A program made the position numbers and the translations under genes. DNA of 64,000 bases, taken from contig NZ_QEOO01000042.1 of NCBI RefSeq assembly GCF_003121585.1, forward strand, positions 176,745-240,744, read 5' to 3'. The notes under the pieces are model-generated. The model ran no database searches. It saw nothing but the letters and a program-made list of their open reading frames with translations, and was not told the origin of the DNA. Positions 8,098-16,441 of this stretch are shown here, piece by piece. Numbering within the stretch: the first letter of the stretch is position 1; every line of letters begins with the position of its first letter. Source of the stretch: Nocardioides speluncae (GTDB lineage Bacteria; Actinomycetota; Actinomycetes; Propionibacteriales; Nocardioidaceae).

Positions 8098-8517
8098 ATG
8101 ACCCTGCGCATCCAGTGCCTCGACATCGACGCCGCCGACCCCGACCGCTTAGCCCACTTCTGGGCCGAGGCGCTGGAGTGGCGGCGTACTCACGACTCGG
8201 CTGACGAGGTCGCCCTCGAGCCTGCCGAGCACTCGATCTGGGACGGGGTCGCGCCGGACCTGTTGTTCATCCGGGTCCCGGAGGCCAAGGCCGGAAAGAA
8301 CCGGATGCACTTCGATCTGCGCCCGGACGACCAGGAGGCCGAGGTCGCCCGACTGGAGGCGCTCGGCGCGACCCGCATCGACGTCGGCCAGGGCCCGAAC
8401 GTCAGCTGGGTCGTGATGGCCGACCCGGAGGGCAACGAGTTCTGCGTACTGAAGCCGCTGACAGCGGAGCAGCGGGCGGAGCTCGATGCGATCATCTCCG
8501 CCCGCCACACCGGCTGA
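8098..8517 (+). CDS. VOC-family (glyoxalase-like) protein
   Basis: The 139-residue protein shows the single-module vicinal oxygen chelate fold: an opening strand IQCLDIDAADPDRLAHFWAE, then LLFIRVPEAKAGKNRMHFDL, and the closing VVMADPEGNEFCVL. Many actinobacterial paralogues have this pattern (Glyoxalase_6 type). The substrate is unknown. GGTGAGG sits upstream of the ATG. It is convergent with the DUF1707 gene and its stop abuts that gene's end. Confidence 0.88.
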   Translation: MTLRIQCLDIDAADPDRLAHFWAEALEWRRTHDSADEVALEPAEHSIWDGVAPDLLFIRVPEAKAGKNRMHFDLRPDDQEAEVARLEALGATRIDVGQGPNVSWVVMADPEGNEFCVLKPLTAEQRAELDAIISARHTG

Positions 8518-9003
8518 TCAGGTGCGTGCGTAGGGCTGGTGGTACGCCGCGTGCCACCGGCGCCGGCGCCGCGAGCTACCCAGGCACCACACCACGCCGA
8601 GCCCGACGAAGAGCACCCACCACGCGTCCAGCACGATCGCGAGGCCGATCAGGACCAGGAGCATCGGGAACACGGGCAGCCGAAAGCCACGCGGCCTGCC
8701 AGGGCGAGGCCGGGCGGCGGCCACCCTGGCCGGCGCGCCCGGATGGGGGGCCGGCAGGTCACGGAACAGCTGCTGCAGGTCGCCGCCGGTCTTGGCCGCG
8801 AACGCGGCGGCCAGCCGGTCGTCGTACTCCTCGCGGCTCAGCCGGCCCTGGGCGAAGTGCTCGCCCAGGGCCGAGGCGGCCTCTTCTCGCTCGGCGTCTC
8901 CGACCCGGAGGCTGCCGTTGGCGGACGCAACCTGCTGCAGGGCGAACTCCGCCCACGGCCGGGGCCGTGCCGATGACCAGGGCTGCTGCGGCCGGGCGGT
9001 CAT
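8518..9003 (-). CDS. DUF1707 (SHOCT-like) membrane protein
   Basis: The 161-residue protein carries a DUF1707 domain (about residues 30-83; LRVGDAEREEAASALGEHF, GRLSREEYDDRL), a short-helix oligomerisation-type module common in actinobacteria. Two hydrophobic segments follow near the C-terminus (MLLVLIGLAIVLDAWWVLFVGLGV). It overlaps the upstream PadR gene by four bases, so the two are translationally coupled. Its function is unknown; the pairing suggests a PadR-controlled envelope protein. Confidence 0.82.
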   Translation of the reverse strand: MTARPQQPWSSARPRPWAEFALQQVASANGSLRVGDAEREEAASALGEHFAQGRLSREEYDDRLAAAFAAKTGGDLQQLFRDLPAPHPGAPARVAAARPRPGRPRGFRLPVFPMLLVLIGLAIVLDAWWVLFVGLGVVWCLGSSRRRRRWHAAYHQPYART

Positions 9004-9716
9004 TCCGGCTCACCCTCGGCAAGGAGGCCGTAGAGACGGCGCCGGGTCTCGCTCAGGATCTCGGCCGCCTGGGCCCGCTGCTCGTCGCTGCCGTTGGCCA
9101 TCACCTGCCACACCGCGCCCATCACCTGGCCGATCACCGGCTTGAGATCGCCTACGCCGGCGGCCGCGGCCTGCTCGGTCTCGGTCGCCTCGAAGGGACG
9201 CCAGGTCGCCGCCAGCTCCTCGGTGCGCTCGGCGACGTACGCCCGGCCATCGTCGGTGAGGTCGAGCAGACGCCGGCCGTCAACCTCGCGGCCGGCAACC
9301 AGGCCCTCGTCCTCGAGCTGCTGCACGGTCGGGTAGACCGAGCCGGGGCTCGGCTTCCACGCGCCGCCACTGCGCTCGGAGATCTGCTGGATCACCTGGT
9401 AGCCGTTCATCGGCTCCCGCGACAGCACGTCGAGGATCGCCGAGCGGACGTCGCCGCGGCGTACCTTCGGGCCGCGCGTGCCGCCGCCGAGGTCCGGGCC
9501 ACCGAAGCTGCGCACCAGGTCCTGCACCCACGGAGGCGGGCCGGGACGTCCGGGCCGACCACCGTGTCCGCTGTGCCAGCCGCCGCCAACCCATCCGGGT
9601 CCCTGCTTGGTCATCTGACGCACCTTCTCCTCACCGATCCAGTCGACCATGTCGGTCGCCATCGCCCACACGCCGCCGCCGCGGCGGCCGCAAGGGTCGG
9701 TTCCGTACCCTCTCAT
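9000..9716 (-). CDS. PadR-family transcriptional regulator
   Basis: The 238-residue protein has a Gly/Pro-rich N-terminal tail and then a PadR winged helix (about residues 85-160; DVRSAILDVLSREPMNGYQV, then GSVYPTVQQLEDEGLV and RRLLDLTDDGRAYV), followed by helices resembling the PadR C-terminal dimerisation region. The ATG at 9716 has GGAGGAG just upstream; an internal ATG at 9614 is an alternative. PadR proteins normally repress themselves and neighbours, and an inverted repeat lies just upstream. Confidence 0.88.
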   Translation of the reverse strand: MRGYGTDPCGRRGGGVWAMATDMVDWIGEEKVRQMTKQGPGWVGGGWHSGHGGRPGRPGPPPWVQDLVRSFGGPDLGGGTRGPKVRRGDVRSAILDVLSREPMNGYQVIQQISERSGGAWKPSPGSVYPTVQQLEDEGLVAGREVDGRRLLDLTDDGRAYVAERTEELAATWRPFEATETEQAAAAGVGDLKPVIGQVMGAVWQVMANGSDEQRAQAAEILSETRRRLYGLLAEGEPE

Positions 9717-9738
9717 AGCTCCTCCGATGTCCGCAGTA

Positions 9739-9765
9739 TCGCGATACGTCGACGATATATCGCGA
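9739..9765. promoter_or_regulatory. Candidate PadR operator
   Basis: TCGCGATA (9739-9746) and TATCGCGA (9758-9765) form an exact inverted repeat with an 11-base spacer that includes CGTCGACG. It lies 22 bases upstream of the PadR start and on the other side faces the DUF3097 gene. Autoregulation through this site is likely but not shown. Confidence 0.6.
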
Positions 9766-9864
9766 CCGTTCGGAAGCCAAGGGCTTTGCCCACTTCCTCA
9801 GCCAACGCTCAGCGGTACGGCGCGCCGCCGAAATCGGCACCTGCCGCCGACCTAGCGTGACCCG

Positions 9865-10725
9865 GTGACTTTCGACCGTTATGGGGCGGACGTGCTGTCG
9901 TCCGGCTGGAGGGAACCGGCGCGCGGCCGCGCGGTGGAGCACGGTGCCGAGATCGGCCTGGTCGTCGAAGAGGTGACCACCGACTGGTGCGGCGAGATCG
10001 TGGCCGTGGACCGCGACCTGCACACGCTCACCCTCGAGGACCGGCGCGGCACCCGCCGTGCATTCCCGCTCGGGCCCGGCTTCCTGCTCGAGGGCAAGCC
10101 GGTGATCCTGGTCGCGCCGGTACGCCGCGCAGCGCCCGCCAAGCCGACCCGGACTGCCTCCGGCTCGGTCGCGGTTCACGGGGCCAAGGCGCGGGTCGCC
10201 CGAGCCTCCCGGATCTTCGTCGAGGGCCGGCACGACGCCGAGCTGGTCGAGAAGGTCTGGGGCGACGACCTGCGGCTGGAGGGTGTGGTCGTGGAGTACC
10301 TCGAGGGTGCCGACGACCTGGCCGACCACCTGCGTGAGTTCGGACCCAGCCCGCACCGGCGGGTCGGCGTACTCCTCGACCACCTGGTCGAGGGCTCCAA
10401 GGAGAGCCGGATCGCGCGTTCGGTCCAGAACTCGACGGTCGGCGAGCACGTGCTGATCGTGGGCCACCCGTTCATCGACATCTGGGCCGCGGTCAAGCCG
10501 CACCGGGTCGGGCTGGAGGAGTGGCCCGCCGTACCGCGCAGCATCGAGTGGAAGAAGGGCATCTGCCAGTCGCTCGGCTGGCCGCACGCCGACCAGGCCG
10601 ACATTGCGCGGGCCTGGAAGTTCATCCTCTCGCGTGTCGGCTCCTACGCCGACCTGGAACCCGCACTTCTCGGTAGGGTCGAGGAACTCATCGACTTCGT
10701 CACAGGAGATGGCACCGATGTCTGA
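9865..10725 (+). CDS. DUF3097 family protein
   Basis: This 286-residue protein matches the actinobacteria-restricted DUF3097 family. The N-terminal part has a small beta barrel (CGEIVAVDRDLHTLTLEDR), and the C-terminal half has a Toprim-like core with RIFVEGRHDAELVEKVWG, GVLLDHLVEGSKES and the acidic stretches typical of metal binding. Nucleic-acid processing has been supposed from the Toprim similarity but no activity is established here. The GTG at 9865 is the start. It overlaps the next gene by eight bases. Confidence 0.85.
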   Translation: MTFDRYGADVLSSGWREPARGRAVEHGAEIGLVVEEVTTDWCGEIVAVDRDLHTLTLEDRRGTRRAFPLGPGFLLEGKPVILVAPVRRAAPAKPTRTASGSVAVHGAKARVARASRIFVEGRHDAELVEKVWGDDLRLEGVVVEYLEGADDLADHLREFGPSPHRRVGVLLDHLVEGSKESRIARSVQNSTVGEHVLIVGHPFIDIWAAVKPHRVGLEEWPAVPRSIEWKKGICQSLGWPHADQADIARAWKFILSRVGSYADLEPALLGRVEELIDFVTGDGTDV

Positions 10726-11236
10726 CACCAACGACCCGCAGGAGCCCGTAGAACTCGGCAAGCAAGAAGCCGGCGCCCCACCGCCGCCTCCTCCGCCCGC
10801 CCCCGAGAGCAGCTACGGCCAGACGCCGTACCCAGCGCCGCCGCCAGGTGCGCCTGGCCAGCCGTACGCCGGTCAGCCCGGCGCGCCGGCCGCCCTCTCG
10901 CCCTCCGACGAGAAGCTCTGGGCCGGCATGGCCCACTGGGGCGCGCTGATCGCGGGCATGGTCACCGGCCTGGCCTTCCTGGCGCCGCTTCTGGTGCTGG
11001 TGATCAAGGGCAACGCGTCACCGTGGGTCCGCCGCAACGCGGTCGAGTCGCTGAACTTCCAGCTCTCGATGCTGATCTACTTCATCGTCTCGGTGGTCCT
11101 GATCTTCGTGCTGATCGGCATCCTGACCACGATCGCGCTCGGCGTCGCCTGGCTGGTGTTCACGATCATGGGTGCGGTCAAGACCAACAACGGCGAGGAC
11201 TACAAGTACCCGATGACGATCCGGATGGTCAGCTAG
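10718..11236 (+). CDS. DUF4870 membrane protein (copy 1)
   Basis: The 172-residue protein starts with a Pro/Gln-rich low-complexity tail (about 60 residues), followed by a DUF4870 domain with three transmembrane helices. The family signature is SPWVRRNAVESLNFQLSMLIY between helices one and two. The C-terminus reads NNGEDYKYPMTIRMVS. The start ATG lies inside the end of the DUF3097 gene with AGGAG nine bases before it. The function is unknown. It is followed by a paralogue with the same plan. Confidence 0.87.
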   Translation: MSDTNDPQEPVELGKQEAGAPPPPPPPAPESSYGQTPYPAPPPGAPGQPYAGQPGAPAALSPSDEKLWAGMAHWGALIAGMVTGLAFLAPLLVLVIKGNASPWVRRNAVESLNFQLSMLIYFIVSVVLIFVLIGILTTIALGVAWLVFTIMGAVKTNNGEDYKYPMTIRMVS

Positions 11237-11392
11237 CCGGAGGTTCGCACGGAACCCAGTCACCCGTTGAGCCGTCGGACGCCGTGAGCCTGGAGGTTCA
11301 CCAGATTTCTCGGGTCTTCTCGTACTCAGGCCCGGTGTCACGCCTCCTCGGTACCTGAACGGCCCACCATTACGTGACTGGAGAACGCACAG

Positions 11393-11797
11393 ATGTCTGA
11401 CCAGTACCCGCAGAACCCTCCCAACCCGGGTCACCAGCCCGCCGGCATGCCGCCCGCTGGCGCCCCGCAGCCGCTGACCGCGAACGACATCAACATGTGG
11501 TCGGCCGGCGCCCACGGCGGCGCGCTGATCCTCGGCTTCGTCGCGCCGCTGGTAGTGATGCTGACCAAGGGCAACGAGTCGCCGGCGATCCGGCGCCACG
11601 CTGTCGAGTCCCTCAACTTCCAGATCACGATGGCGATCGCGATGACCGTCTCGATCTTCCTGATCTTCATCCTGATCGGAATCCTGACCACGATCGCGCT
11701 CTCGATCGGCTGGATCGTCCTCACCGTGATCGCCACGATCAAGGCCTACAACGGCGAGGACTACCGGTACCCGGTCAACCTCCGGATGGTCAGCTGA
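11393..11797 (+). CDS. DUF4870 membrane protein (copy 2)
   Basis: At 134 residues this is a shorter paralogue of the previous gene: a brief Pro-rich tail, then the same three-helix DUF4870 domain (SPAIRRHAVESLNFQITMAI) and the same ending (YNGEDYRYPVNLRMVS). The two are a tandem duplication separated by about 156 bases in which no further gene was seen. It is closed by a hairpin shared with the converging TM2 gene. Confidence 0.87.
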   Translation: MSDQYPQNPPNPGHQPAGMPPAGAPQPLTANDINMWSAGAHGGALILGFVAPLVVMLTKGNESPAIRRHAVESLNFQITMAIAMTVSIFLIFILIGILTTIALSIGWIVLTVIATIKAYNGEDYRYPVNLRMVS

Positions 11798-11815
11798 CCA
11801 CCCACAGTCCGAAGC

Positions 11816-11853
11816 CGAAGGCCGTTCGCTACTGACGTAGCGGGCGGCCTTCG
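11816..11853. terminator. Bidirectional terminator hairpin
   Basis: CGAAGGCCG-TTCGCTAC pairs with GTAGCG-GGCGGCCTTCG across a TGAC loop. It lies between two converging genes and would serve both; the stop codon of the minus-strand TM2 gene sits in the loop side of the hairpin. Confidence 0.8.
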
Positions 11854-12359
11854 CCGTCTGTCGGCTCGCCGACCAGGATCATGATGCCGTCGATGAACGG
11901 CCACAGCGCGCCGAACCCACACGTGAAGATCGTGACCAGCAGCTGTGCGACACCGAGTCCGACGTCGCCCATGTACATCCGGCCGATCCCGAGCGGGATC
12001 AGCAGCTGGAGCAGGCCGGCGGCCAGCTTCGACTTGTCGGAGTACGGCATCCCGGTGACCGGGTGCCGGCCGTACGGCGCGGATGGGTCGGGGGCACCCG
12101 CATAGCCGTACACCGGCTGCGGCTGGCCCGCCTGCGGGTAGCCCGGCTGAGCCTGTCCGTACGCCGGCGGGGGCTGCTGTGCGTAACCCGGCTGGCCCTG
12201 CTGGGCATAGGGGTCCTGGGCGTACGGATCCTGGGGCTGCTGGCCGTACGCCGCCGGGTTCACAGGCGGTTGTTCGTAGGCACGCGTCGGCTCCGGCTCG
12301 GGCACGCCAGACTGGTCGTCGCGGTCCGGGTTCTTGCTGAGGTCAGGCCCCTGGGTCAT
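11829..12359 (-). CDS. TM2-domain membrane protein with Pro/Gln/Tyr-rich tail
   Basis: The 176-residue protein has about 90 residues of low-complexity tail with repeated Gln-Pro and Ala-Tyr-Gly units, then a TM2 domain: KSKLAAGLLQLLIPLGIGRMYMGDVGLGVAQLLVTIFTCGF split by a short turn, followed by a second hydrophobic segment ending in DGIMIL. TM2 proteins are small membrane proteins of unknown role. The ATG at 12359 (MTQGPDLS) is preferred to an upstream ATG with a non-conserved extension. Confidence 0.85.
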   Translation of the reverse strand: MTQGPDLSKNPDRDDQSGVPEPEPTRAYEQPPVNPAAYGQQPQDPYAQDPYAQQGQPGYAQQPPPAYGQAQPGYPQAGQPQPVYGYAGAPDPSAPYGRHPVTGMPYSDKSKLAAGLLQLLIPLGIGRMYMGDVGLGVAQLLVTIFTCGFGALWPFIDGIMILVGEPTDGEGRPLRQ

Positions 12360-12408
12360 GCCGCACACACTAGTGGCTGGTGCTCCATGGAGGTGCTCCA
12401 TCCACGGA

Positions 12409-13626
12409 TCAGGAGAGCAGCTCGCGGACCACGCCGTCGGCGAGCAGCCGGCCGCGGATGGTCAGCACCAGCCGCTCGCCCTCGGCGGTCAGCAGCCCGC
12501 CCTTGACCAGTCGGCCGACCGCCCGCCAGCCGTGATGGTCGAGTACGTCGGCCGGCAGCCCCTCGCGCAGCCGCAGCTCCAGCAGCATCCGCTCCAGCCG
12601 CCGCGACTCGTGGTCGAGGACCTCCCTGGCGTGGGCGGGGCTCTCCTTGGCGGCCAGCCGGGCGGCGTACGCGGAGGGGTGCTTGACGTTCCACCAGCGA
12701 ACCCCGCCGGCATGCGAGTGCGCACCCGGGCCGACACCCCACCAGTCCCCGCCGCGCCAGTAGATGAGGTTATGCCGGCACCGGTACTCGTCGTACCGCG
12801 CCCAGTTGGACACCTCGTACCAGCGCAGACCGGCCGCCGACAGCGCCTGGTCGGTTGCGAGGTACTTGTCGGCCAGGTCGTCCTCGTCGGGCAACGCCAG
12901 CTCGCCGCGGCGTACCTGCCGGGCCATCGCGGTGCCCTCCTCGACGATCAGCGAGTAGGCACTGATGTGGTCGGGGCTGCAGGCAAGCGCAGCCTCCAGG
13001 GTGACCTGCCAGTCCTGCGCGGACTCCCCCGGCGTGCCGTAGATCAGGTCCAGGCTGACCTGCTCGAAACCCGCGGCCCGCGCCCAGTTCACCACCGCCG
13101 GCACCCGACGCGGGTCGTGGGTGCGGTCAAGGGTGGCCAGCACGTGCGGCACCGCCGACTGCATCCCGAACGAGATTCGGGTGAAACCGGCGGCGCGCAG
13201 CTTCTCCAGGTCCTCCAGCGTCACGCTGTCCGGGTTGGACTCGGTGGTCACCTCAACGTCGTCGGCCAGCCCGAACTCCGCGCCGATCGCGGCCAGGATC
13301 GAGGCCAGGTCGAACGGCTTCAGCAGGGTCGGCGTACCGCCGCCGAAGAAGACCGTCTGCACCGGTACGGCGGCCTCGCCCAGCACCCGCCTGGCGTGCC
13401 GGACCTCGGCGATCGCCGCACCGGCGTACGTCAGGCGCGACGCCCCGGGCTGGTTGCCCAGCTCCTCGGCGGTGTAGGTGTTGAAGTCGCAGTACCCGCA
13501 GCGCACGCTGCAGAACGGCACGTGGACGTAGAACCCAAACCCACGCTGGCCGAACCCCGTCAGCGCGCTGCTCGGCAGGCTGCCGTCCGGTGGGACGGGG
13601 TCACCGACAGGCAGGGCGGAGGGCAC
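12409..13626 (-). CDS. hemW: Radical SAM haem chaperone HemW
   Basis: The 405-residue protein has the radical SAM cluster motif CSVRCGYC (C-x3-C-x2-C) with the HemW extension DFNTY, then FFGGGTPTLL, TTESNPDSV and the C-terminal HemN_C domain with NLIYWRGGDWWGVGPGAHSH. HemW delivers haem to respiratory enzymes; older annotations call it oxygen-independent coproporphyrinogen oxidase. In this window it lies between lepA and hrcA, its usual actinobacterial neighbourhood, though insertions separate them. Confidence 0.94.
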   Translation of the reverse strand: MPSALPVGDPVPPDGSLPSSALTGFGQRGFGFYVHVPFCSVRCGYCDFNTYTAEELGNQPGASRLTYAGAAIAEVRHARRVLGEAAVPVQTVFFGGGTPTLLKPFDLASILAAIGAEFGLADDVEVTTESNPDSVTLEDLEKLRAAGFTRISFGMQSAVPHVLATLDRTHDPRRVPAVVNWARAAGFEQVSLDLIYGTPGESAQDWQVTLEAALACSPDHISAYSLIVEEGTAMARQVRRGELALPDEDDLADKYLATDQALSAAGLRWYEVSNWARYDEYRCRHNLIYWRGGDWWGVGPGAHSHAGGVRWWNVKHPSAYAARLAAKESPAHAREVLDHESRRLERMLLELRLREGLPADVLDHHGWRAVGRLVKGGLLTAEGERLVLTIRGRLLADGVVRELLS

Positions 13627-13648
13627 CGCCCCAGCCTAGCCAGCGACG

Positions 13649-15469
13649 TCAGGAGTAGAGCGCGTCCAGGGCGTCCTTGTTGTTGGCCTCGACGACCTTG
13701 CGCTTGACCTTCAGCGACGGGGTGAGCTCGCCGGACTCGATGGTGAAGTCGTGGTCGAGCAGGACGTGCTTCTTAATCGTCTCCCAGCGGTTCAGGCGGC
13801 TGTTGAGCTCGTCGATGTAGCCGGCGACCATCTTCTTGACCGGCTCGGAGGTGACGATCTCGGCGTACGACTTGCCCTCCATGCCGTTCTCGGCAGCCCA
13901 GCCGGCGATCAGGTCCGGGTCGAGGGTGACCAGGGCGACGACGAAGTTGCGCTCGTCGCCGTGCACCAGGAACTGGCTGGCGTAGGGACAGATCGCCTTG
14001 AACGTCGACTCGATCGCCGACGGCGCGACGTACTTGCCGCCGGAGGTCTTGAACAGGTCCTTCTTGCGGTCAGTGATCTTGAGGTGGCCGTCGGCGTCGA
14101 TCTCGCCGATGTCACCGGTGTGCAGCCAGCCGTCGTCGCTCAGCGTCTCCGCGGTCTGGTCGGGCTTGTTGTGGTAGCCCTCCATGATGTGCGGGCCGCG
14201 CAGCAGCACCTCGCCGTCCTCGGCGATCTTGACCTCGCTGCCGGGGAACGGCAGGCCCACCGAGCCGTACTTGTAGTCGTCGGGGTGGTTGACGGTGGCG
14301 CCGGCGGAGTTCTCGGTCATGCCGTAGCCCTCGAGGATCAGGATGCCGGCCGCGCCGAACCACTCGGCGATCTCGCGGTTCAGCGCCGCGGAGCCAGAGA
14401 TGAAGAAGCGCACCCGGCCGCCGAACCGCTCGCGGACCTTGCTGAAGACGATCTTGTCGAACAGCTTGTGCTGTACGCCGAGCCCGCGCGGCACCGGCTT
14501 ACCGGCCCGCTTGAGCGCGTTGACCTCGAGGCCGACCTTGAACGCCTGGTCGAACAGCTTCTTCTTGATACCGCCCTCGGCCTCGGTCATGGTCACGATC
14601 CGGCCGTGCGCCTTCTCGAAGATGCGCGGCGCGGCACCCATGAAGGTCGGCTTCACCACAGCCAGGTTGTCGACGATCTTGTCGACCCGGCCGTCGATGG
14701 CGGTCGGGAAGCCGCATGCCATCTGGGTGGACATCAGCACCTTGCCGAACACGTGCGACATCGGCAGCCACAGGAACTGCAGGTCGGACTCGTCGAGGAT
14801 GTTCTGGGCCTTGATCGCCTCGCCCTCGTAGACCCACGACCGGTGCCGCAGCCGGACGCCCTTGGGCTTGCCGGTGGTGCCGGAGGTGTAGACGAGGGTC
14901 GCGAGCTGGTCGGGCTTGATGCTCTGGGCGACGTCGGCAATGGCGTCGGGGTGCTCGGCGAGATAGGCGTCGCCGAGCTCGGCGAGCGTGTCGAGGCCGA
15001 TCACCCAGTCACCATCGGCCTTGCCGTCGAAGGTGACGACCTTCTCCAGCTTCGGCAGCTGCTCGCGGCCGCTCACCACCTTGGCGATCTGCTCGTCGTC
15101 CTCGGCGAACAGCACCTTCACCTCGGCGTCGCCGAGGATGTAGACGGTGTCCTCCTCGTTGGTCGACGGGTAGACCGTCGTGGTCGCGCCGCCGGCGCAC
15201 ATGATGGCGAGGTCGGCGGCGATCCACTCGTAGCGCGTGGTCGACGCGATGCCGACCCGCTCCTCGGCCTGGATGCCGAGCGCCAGCAGGCCAGCGGCGT
15301 ACCGCTTGACCTGGTCGCCGGCCTGCTTCCAGGTGACCGACTCCCAGCCTTCTCCCTTGGGGTAGCGGAAGGCCTCACTGTCCGGCGACTTCGCCACTCG
15401 GTCGAGGAACTGCACGGCCACGTTGGCCGGCATGTCATCGATAAAGGAAGGGTCAGTGTTGATCGGCAT
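13649..15469 (-). CDS. Long-chain acyl-CoA synthetase (FadD15-like, AMP-dependent)
   Basis: The 606-residue enzyme has the adenylate-forming motifs LVYTSGTTGKPKGV (P-loop), GYGMTENSAG and the C-terminal DRKKDLFKTSGGKYVAP. It activates long-chain fatty acids to acyl-CoA with ATP and CoA. The size and the LPMSHVFGKV segment fit FadD15-type enzymes. The ATG at 15469 has GAGGAG five bases before it. It ends 22 bases before hemW on the same strand. Confidence 0.92.
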   Translation of the reverse strand: MPINTDPSFIDDMPANVAVQFLDRVAKSPDSEAFRYPKGEGWESVTWKQAGDQVKRYAAGLLALGIQAEERVGIASTTRYEWIAADLAIMCAGGATTTVYPSTNEEDTVYILGDAEVKVLFAEDDEQIAKVVSGREQLPKLEKVVTFDGKADGDWVIGLDTLAELGDAYLAEHPDAIADVAQSIKPDQLATLVYTSGTTGKPKGVRLRHRSWVYEGEAIKAQNILDESDLQFLWLPMSHVFGKVLMSTQMACGFPTAIDGRVDKIVDNLAVVKPTFMGAAPRIFEKAHGRIVTMTEAEGGIKKKLFDQAFKVGLEVNALKRAGKPVPRGLGVQHKLFDKIVFSKVRERFGGRVRFFISGSAALNREIAEWFGAAGILILEGYGMTENSAGATVNHPDDYKYGSVGLPFPGSEVKIAEDGEVLLRGPHIMEGYHNKPDQTAETLSDDGWLHTGDIGEIDADGHLKITDRKKDLFKTSGGKYVAPSAIESTFKAICPYASQFLVHGDERNFVVALVTLDPDLIAGWAAENGMEGKSYAEIVTSEPVKKMVAGYIDELNSRLNRWETIKKHVLLDHDFTIESGELTPSLKVKRKVVEANNKDALDALYS

Positions 15470-16073
15470 GGGACTCCTCGCTCCGCCCATCGCGCCCCGA
15501 GTGCACGAGATTTTCCAACGTTCGTGGTCTGTAACTTAGATCACCAGGTTACGTCCGAGTAAGTATGCCGCCACGATCGGAGACGAGGTACCCGAACTCG
15601 CGCATTTTCAGGTAAGAGAGTGGGCGGCTTCCACCTTGGCCCGGATCCGGGCCGGGAGGGCGTCGGCGAGCAGCAACCTGGGCTGCCAGGACCGCTCCGC
15701 GGTCAGGGCCGGCCGTCGGCGGTGAACCGCTTGAGCCAGCCGGCCGCGTCGAAGCCGCCCGCGGCCATCCAGGTCTTGAAGGGTGTTGCACGGATGCGTT
15801 CGCCGACCAGGACTTCCGGATGGTCGAGCAGGTTGCGCAGCAACCGTCGTCGAGACCACGAACGCCGGCTTGGCGGTTGACGACCTGGTCGGGCCCCGCA
15901 CGCCCGGGTAGGCGGTGGGCTGTCGCCGTACCAGAATTCATCGCATCTGTTTTCGTGGGTGTTGTCGTATCGACGGGTACCCGTTCGTGGTGTGAGTGTG
16001 AGGCGGCCGCACGGTCGTCGCCAACAACCGACAAGATGGGTGGCAGAGCCACCTCGATCAAGGAGAAAACACC
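15470..16073. other. 604-bp gap with a decayed coding remnant
   Basis: No intact gene is visible. On the minus strand, 15703 to about 15852 reads as sensible protein ending ...LVGERIRATPFKTWMAAG... and FTADGRP followed by TGA, but the upstream continuation (VVNRQAGVRGLDDG) lies in another frame. This suggests a broken gene fragment of unrecognised family. GTAAC-N12-GTTAC at 15531-15552, upstream of fadD, is a weak palindrome that could be an operator. A KpnI-like GGGTACCC palindrome occurs near 15978. Confidence 0.4.
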
Positions 16074-16433
16074 ATGCCGCAGTACATGATCTCGGTTCAC
16101 CACGACGGCACCGAGGACTTCGAGTCGATGACTGAAGAGGAGATGCAGCCGATCTTCGACGCGGTCGACGCCTACAACGAGGAGGTTAGGGCGGCCGGCA
16201 AGTGGGTCTTCGGTGGCGGCCTGGAGGACATCACGAGCGCGACGACCGTCGACAACACCAAGGGCGAGCGGCTGGTCACCGACGGACCGTTCTCGGAGTC
16301 CAAGGAGTACCTCGGCGGCTTCTGGGTGATGGAGCACGCCGACCTCGACGAGGCGCTCGAATGGGCCCAGCGGGCCTCGGAGGCCTGTCAGGGCAAGGTC
16401 GAGGTCCGCCCCTTCCAGGCCGAGCCTGCCTGA
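16074..16433 (+). CDS. YCII-related (DGPF) protein
   Basis: The 119-residue protein has the YCII/DGPF signature: MPQYMISVHHDG at the start, then LVTDGPFSESKEYLGGFWV. DGPF proteins are regularly encoded next to ECF42-type sigma factors, which is the case here eight bases downstream. An AAGGAGAA ribosome site precedes the ATG. The biochemical role is unknown; related YciI folds suggest a small enzyme or ligand-binding dimer. Confidence 0.9.
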   Translation: MPQYMISVHHDGTEDFESMTEEEMQPIFDAVDAYNEEVRAAGKWVFGGGLEDITSATTVDNTKGERLVTDGPFSESKEYLGGFWVMEHADLDEALEWAQRASEACQGKVEVRPFQAEPA

Positions 16434-16441
16434 TCTCGCGA

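Noticed and set aside
12334..13707. Long plus-strand frame opposite hemW
   Set aside because: Antisense to a gene with intact radical SAM motifs; no family resemblance.
15531..15552. GTAAC-N12-GTTAC before fadD as a TetR-type operator
   Set aside because: The half-sites are only five bases and no regulator is adjacent; chance is likely.
15962..15990. ECF42-type promoter (TGTCG...CGT) before the DGPF gene
   Set aside because: Only part of the expected -35 is present and the -10 does not match at the right spacing.
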